From Nitrospiraceae bacterium (GTDB taxonomy: Bacteria; Nitrospirota; Thermodesulfovibrionia; Thermodesulfovibrionales; Dissulfurispiraceae): DNA of 8,128 nt. The stretch spans positions 14,428 through 22,555 of the forward strand of contig PMYY01000150.1 of assembly GCA_003170655.1 (NCBI GenBank), written 5' to 3'. This document shows, piece after piece, positions 5,737 through 8,128 of this stretch; the stretch's first letter is position 1; each line of letters starts with the position of its first letter. A program made the translations under genes and the position numbers. The notes under the pieces were generated by a model. It was not told the DNA's origin. It saw nothing but the letters and a program-made list of their open reading frames with translations, and did no database searches.

Positions 5737-6806
5737 AGTTTTGCTAGCGCCGCAAGCAGACGCATATTTTCCCTGCGCGTCCTCACTGCTATCCTGATAT
5801 AGGAACGGTCAAGACCGTTGAAGTTCGAACAATCTCTCACTAATATGCCCTGTTCTCGCAACTGTAATACTATATTATACGCATTGTCATGCCTTATCAG
5901 ATAGAAGTTCACGCGGGACTGGTAATAGTCTAATCCTAGGCGTTTGAGTCCCTTTTCGAGATAGGCCTTCTCTCTTCTGAGCACATTAAAGGTCCTGCCT
6001 TGGTAAGCAGTATCCTTAAGCGCGGTTATACCTGCAACCTGGGCCAGGCTGTTCACCGTCCATGGTTCCTTAAGCCTGGTGATCGCACCTAGTAGATCGG
6101 GATTGATCACGGCGTATCCTATTCTCAACCCCGAAAGGGCGAAAAACTTGGTCAGGGACCTGATGACAATCAGGGAAGGATTTTCCGCGACCTTTTTAAT
6201 AATCGATTCGCCAGGGATGAAATCGATGAAGGCTTCATCGACTACAAGGCAACACCCCGACTTCCATGCCGCATCTGCTATCAGTACTATGTCAGATTTC
6301 CTGATGAGTTGGCCGGTAGGATTGTTAGGATTGCAGATGAACGCCATATCGCGATCTTTAATGGCGTCGATAAAGGCATCCACATTAAGGCGAAACTTGT
6401 CTTTTGCCTCTATGTGATAATATTTAATTCCCTCGGTGTTTGAGTGGTTCCCGTTAAAGTGAGAAGCCGCGATGCATGCACGCTCGTACTCTGCGAATGC
6501 CGGAGCCGGAATGAGCACCCGTTCCGGCCGCAAGGCCCGAGCTACGAGGTAGATAAGCTCTGTGCTTCCGTTTCCGCAGAGTATCATCTTCGGATCAAGA
6601 CCGGTCGATCTCGCTATCTCATCGACGAGTTCTGCAACTGACGGGTCAGGGTAATGGCGCAGGTCCTTCAGATGGCGACGCAGTTCGGACATCACGCTCG
6701 CCGGTGTTCCGAGCGGGTTTATCGAAGCGCTGAAATCGATGATACTGTCCGCAGGCATCACGAGCTCTCTTGCGGCAGCATAAACATCTCCGCCATGCTC
6801 TACCAT
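5733..6806 (-). CDS. cobD: CobD, L-threonine-O-3-phosphate decarboxylase (PLP enzyme)
   Basis: This 357-residue class I/II aminotransferase-fold protein should decarboxylate L-threonine phosphate to (R)-1-aminopropan-2-ol phosphate, the linker joining corrin ring and nucleotide loop. Visible features are the CobD-type N terminus HGGDVYAAA and IDFSASINPLG (22-33), HYPDPS at 51-56, CGNGSTELIYL (77-87), NPNNPTG at 159-165, the PLP-contacting Asp190 in VVDEAF, the Schiff-base Lys220 in SLTKFFALSGLRIGY, and a C-terminal RIAVRTRREN with the carboxylate-binding Arg region. The family resembles HisC, but the HGG start and the flanking cbiB and cbiA favour CobD. The ATG has CAGGAG 6 nt upstream and overlaps the end of cbiB by 7 nt. 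No threonine kinase (PduX-like) that would supply the substrate is present in the window. Confidence 0.94.
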   Translation of the reverse strand: MVEHGGDVYAAARELVMPADSIIDFSASINPLGTPASVMSELRRHLKDLRHYPDPSVAELVDEIARSTGLDPKMILCGNGSTELIYLVARALRPERVLIPAPAFAEYERACIAASHFNGNHSNTEGIKYYHIEAKDKFRLNVDAFIDAIKDRDMAFICNPNNPTGQLIRKSDIVLIADAAWKSGCCLVVDEAFIDFIPGESIIKKVAENPSLIVIRSLTKFFALSGLRIGYAVINPDLLGAITRLKEPWTVNSLAQVAGITALKDTAYQGRTFNVLRREKAYLEKGLKRLGLDYYQSRVNFYLIRHDNAYNIVLQLREQGILVRDCSNFNGLDRSYIRIAVRTRRENMRLLAALAKL

Positions 6807-7807
6807 AGCAGGCTCCTGATAAACGTCATAGCAATCGAGACAGCGAGGCCAAGGAAGGATGCGATCAAAATAATTACCAGCGTGCGCTCAGCGGCGGCAA
6901 GGTAATCGGTATTCACTTCCTCACCGATATATGGCTTCTCTATGAGAATGCCTCCGTATGTCGAAGGGCCTCCGAGCTTGACTCCGAGCCCTCCCGCCAT
7001 CGCCGCCTCCGGGATGCCGCTATTGGGGCTCGCATGGTTCCGTCCGTCGCGAAGCATAACACCAAGGGCACTGCCGGCTGTCGCTAAGGAAGAACTTGTC
7101 CGCGAAAACGAGCGGTAAATTCCGACCGACATCACTATCAAACCTCCGGCGATGCGCGCCGGCAGGTAATTGGCGATATCATCTAGCCTTGCAGACGCCC
7201 AGCCGAGGTCGATATATTTATCGTTCTTATATCCCACCATCGAATCTAGGGTATTTACAGCCTTGTATGCCATTGCGAGTGGCAGCCCGCCGACAGCAAA
7301 ATAGAAGAGAGGAGCCACGATGCCATCAGACAAATTTTCCGCCAGAGTTTCAATCGTAGCCTTCAGCATCCCATTGTCAGTAAGACACGCAGTGTCGCGG
7401 CCCACGATCATGCCAAGATTTTGCTTTGCCTCATCGGCAACCCCGGCTTTTACCGAGGCGATTACTTTCTTTGCCGAATCGAGGAGGTCTCTTACTGCAA
7501 TTGTGGTCGCAGTTAGAATAACAGAAGCTACAAATCCGAAAACCGCCAATGAACCGCCGGTCGTTAATCCTTGCAGTATCAGTCTATTGAGCGCGAAGGT
7601 CAAAAGGAAGACAGCAGTGACGATTGAAACCGCCAGGAAGGCGCCCCCCGCTTTCAAAAGTTTCTTTGTCTTGCCGCATCTCCTGATGACGTTTTCCATC
7701 ACGTTTATACTCTTGCCGATTATTCTCACGGGATGGGGCAGCCCGCGCGGGTCTCCGACAGCGAGATCCAGAAAGAAGGCCGCAATGAGTATTAGCATTT
7801 CAGTCAT
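6800..7807 (-). CDS. cbiB: CbiB, adenosylcobinamide-phosphate synthase (membrane protein)
   Basis: This 335-residue inner-membrane enzyme condenses adenosylcobyric acid with aminopropanol phosphate (the CobD product) to give adenosylcobinamide phosphate. Family motifs run the full length: DLAVGDPRGLPHPVRIIGK at 14-32, ATIETLAENLSDGIVAPLFY at 150-169, AYKAVNTLDSMVGY at 180-193, DDIANYLPARI at 209-219, and NSGIPEAAMAGGLGVKLGG at 262-280. Hydrophobic segments are seen near 4-16, 55-76, 86-104, 163-180, 217-231 and a terminal one near 308-328. Length is typical. The ATG at 7805-7807 overlaps the cbiP stop as ATGA, with only a weak upstream Shine-Dalgarno; a second ATG three codons in (7796-7798) is possible but not preferred. 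The symbol cobD is used for this protein in aerobic-pathway organisms; here cobD denotes the decarboxylase. Confidence 0.97.
   Translation of the reverse strand: MTEMLILIAAFFLDLAVGDPRGLPHPVRIIGKSINVMENVIRRCGKTKKLLKAGGAFLAVSIVTAVFLLTFALNRLILQGLTTGGSLAVFGFVASVILTATTIAVRDLLDSAKKVIASVKAGVADEAKQNLGMIVGRDTACLTDNGMLKATIETLAENLSDGIVAPLFYFAVGGLPLAMAYKAVNTLDSMVGYKNDKYIDLGWASARLDDIANYLPARIAGGLIVMSVGIYRSFSRTSSSLATAGSALGVMLRDGRNHASPNSGIPEAAMAGGLGVKLGGPSTYGGILIEKPYIGEEVNTDYLAAAERTLVIILIASFLGLAVSIAMTFIRSLLW
6813..6818 (-). promoter_or_regulatory. Ribosome binding site for cobD, inside cbiB
   Basis: The minus strand reads CAGGAG, a 6-nt spacer (CCTGCT), then ATG 6804-6806. It lies within the last codons of cbiB and supports the cobD start that overlaps cbiB by 7 nt. 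Confidence 0.82.
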
Positions 7808-8128
7808 AGTTTCAGAAGCCTGTCGACGAATTCCATGTGGATATTTTCTTTTACCATTGCAGCTACCCCGTCGATAGCCCTGTCCTTAATAGCGGCATAA
7901 TTAATCCCGCTTTCAAGGGGGGGCAGATGTTTCTTTGCTCTCAAGCCATTGATGACCGCGCGTCTTAACAAGTCATTATCGAAGATTCCGTGGATATAGG
8001 TACCCCAGCAATGGCCCTTAATCGACCCGTCAAAGACCTCGTCTCCATTATCAGGAAGACGGCGCAGCCTGAAGATACCGATATCGCCGCTGCTCGTTCC
8101 CATGTGGATCTCATAACCGTGTAAATGC
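7804..8128 (-). CDS. cbiP: CbiP, cobyric acid synthase (C-terminal part only)
   Basis: The gene enters from the right edge; only its last 108 or so codons are present. The reading frame is open to the edge and starts with HLHGYEIHMG, whose GYEIHMG is the hallmark of cobyric acid synthase (CbiP/CobQ). Further on come GTYIHGIFDND, carrying the His expected in the glutamine amidotransferase active site (codon 7990-7992), and the C-terminal LRAKKHLPP region. CbiP amidates carboxylates b, d, e and g of adenosylcobyrinate a,c-diamide using ATP and glutamine, giving cobyric acid for CbiB. The ATP-binding half and the nucleophilic Cys lie outside the window. An internal Met at 8101-8103 is inside the GYEIHMG motif and is not a start. 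The stop overlaps cbiB by 4 nt. Confidence 0.97.
   Translation of the reverse strand, partial: HLHGYEIHMGTSSGDIGIFRLRRLPDNGDEVFDGSIKGHCWGTYIHGIFDNDLLRRAVINGLRAKKHLPPLESGINYAAIKDRAIDGVAAMVKENIHMEFVDRLLKL

Larger units (their letters stand above)
1..8128 (-). other. Single co-directional cobalamin/cobalt-uptake operon segment
   Basis: All eleven genes lie on the minus strand. Junctions in transcription order are: cbiP/cbiB 4-nt overlap, cbiB/cobD 7-nt overlap, cobD/cbiA 4-nt overlap, cbiA/cbiXC 24-nt gap, cbiXC/cbiM 6-nt gap, cbiM/small gene 4-nt overlap, small gene/cbiQ 1-nt overlap, cbiQ/cbiO probably 4-nt overlap, cbiO/cobO 4-nt gap, cobO/cbiD 0 nt. There is no room for an internal terminator or a riboswitch, so one transcript entering from beyond the right edge and leaving past the left edge is the simplest reading. 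Transcript extent is inferred, not shown. Confidence 0.85.

Noticed and set aside
5733..6806. Reading this gene as histidinol-phosphate aminotransferase (HisC)
   Set aside because: The folds are related, but the N-terminal HGGDVY and IDFSASINPLG pattern and the overlapping cbiB and cbiA neighbours fit CobD; no histidine biosynthesis gene is nearby.
7320..7877. Plus-strand open frame of 185 codons opposite cbiB and the end of cbiP
   Set aside because: It crosses the cbiP/cbiB junction antisense to both conserved genes, is low-complexity in Ser, Ala and Thr, and shows no domain. It is a shadow.
7804..8103. A complete 99-residue gene starting at the ATG 8101-8103
   Set aside because: The frame stays open to the window edge and the Met belongs to the conserved GYEIHMG motif of cobyric acid synthase. 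It is the tail of cbiP, not a separate small gene.
1..8128. Cobalamin riboswitch, terminator or internal promoter between genes
   Set aside because: No intergenic gap exceeds 24 nt, so there is no room for a riboswitch, and no hairpin followed by a T-run was seen at a gene end. Such an element would be upstream of the window at the right-hand side.

Overview
The whole window is one tightly packed, leftward (minus-strand) gene cluster for anaerobic (early-cobalt) cobalamin biosynthesis and cobalt uptake. In transcription order, from the right edge to the left, it reads: cbiP (3' end only), cbiB, cobD (aminotransferase-fold threonine-phosphate decarboxylase), cbiA, a cbiX-cbiC fusion, cbiM, a small CbiN-position membrane protein, cbiQ, cbiO, cobO (BtuR type), cbiD (first 17 codons only). 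Nine coding regions are complete and two are cut by the window edges. No RNA gene, mobile element, CRISPR array, terminator or cobalamin riboswitch was seen. The operon leader, where a B12 riboswitch would normally sit, lies beyond the right edge if it exists.

Packing is extreme. Most junctions are ATGA or TGATG overlaps, or gaps of 0 to 6 nt. The largest gap is 24 nt, between cbiA and cbiXC. That gap also carries the strongest ribosome binding site of the window (AGGAGG, 7 nt from a GTG start). There is no non-coding stretch anywhere near 300 nt.

How the genes fit together: CbiMNQO is an energy-coupling-factor type importer bringing in Co2+. The CbiX domain inserts cobalt into sirohydrochlorin at the start of corrin ring building. 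CbiD (C1 methylation and ring contraction chemistry) and the CbiC domain (final methyl shift giving cobyrinate) act later in the ring phase. CbiA amidates side chains a and c, CobO adenosylates cobalt, and CbiP amidates the remaining four side chains. CobD makes (R)-1-aminopropan-2-ol phosphate, and CbiB attaches it to give adenosylcobinamide phosphate. The other ring methyltransferases (CbiL, CbiE/T, CbiF, CbiG, CbiH, CbiJ) and the nucleotide-loop genes are not here. Because cbiD is cut at the left edge, they may follow downstream.

Organism: an anaerobic bacterium using the early-cobalt route. The protein flavour and moderate GC content (hand-counted samples range from about 35 to 62 %) would suit Desulfobacterota or Nitrospirota, but this is an impression, not a demonstrated assignment. 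The least ordinary items are the CbiX-CbiC fusion, the non-canonical CbiN-position protein, the Cys-flanked metal-site histidine in CbiM and a divergent hydrophilic segment inside the CbiC domain. I see no wholly novel system.
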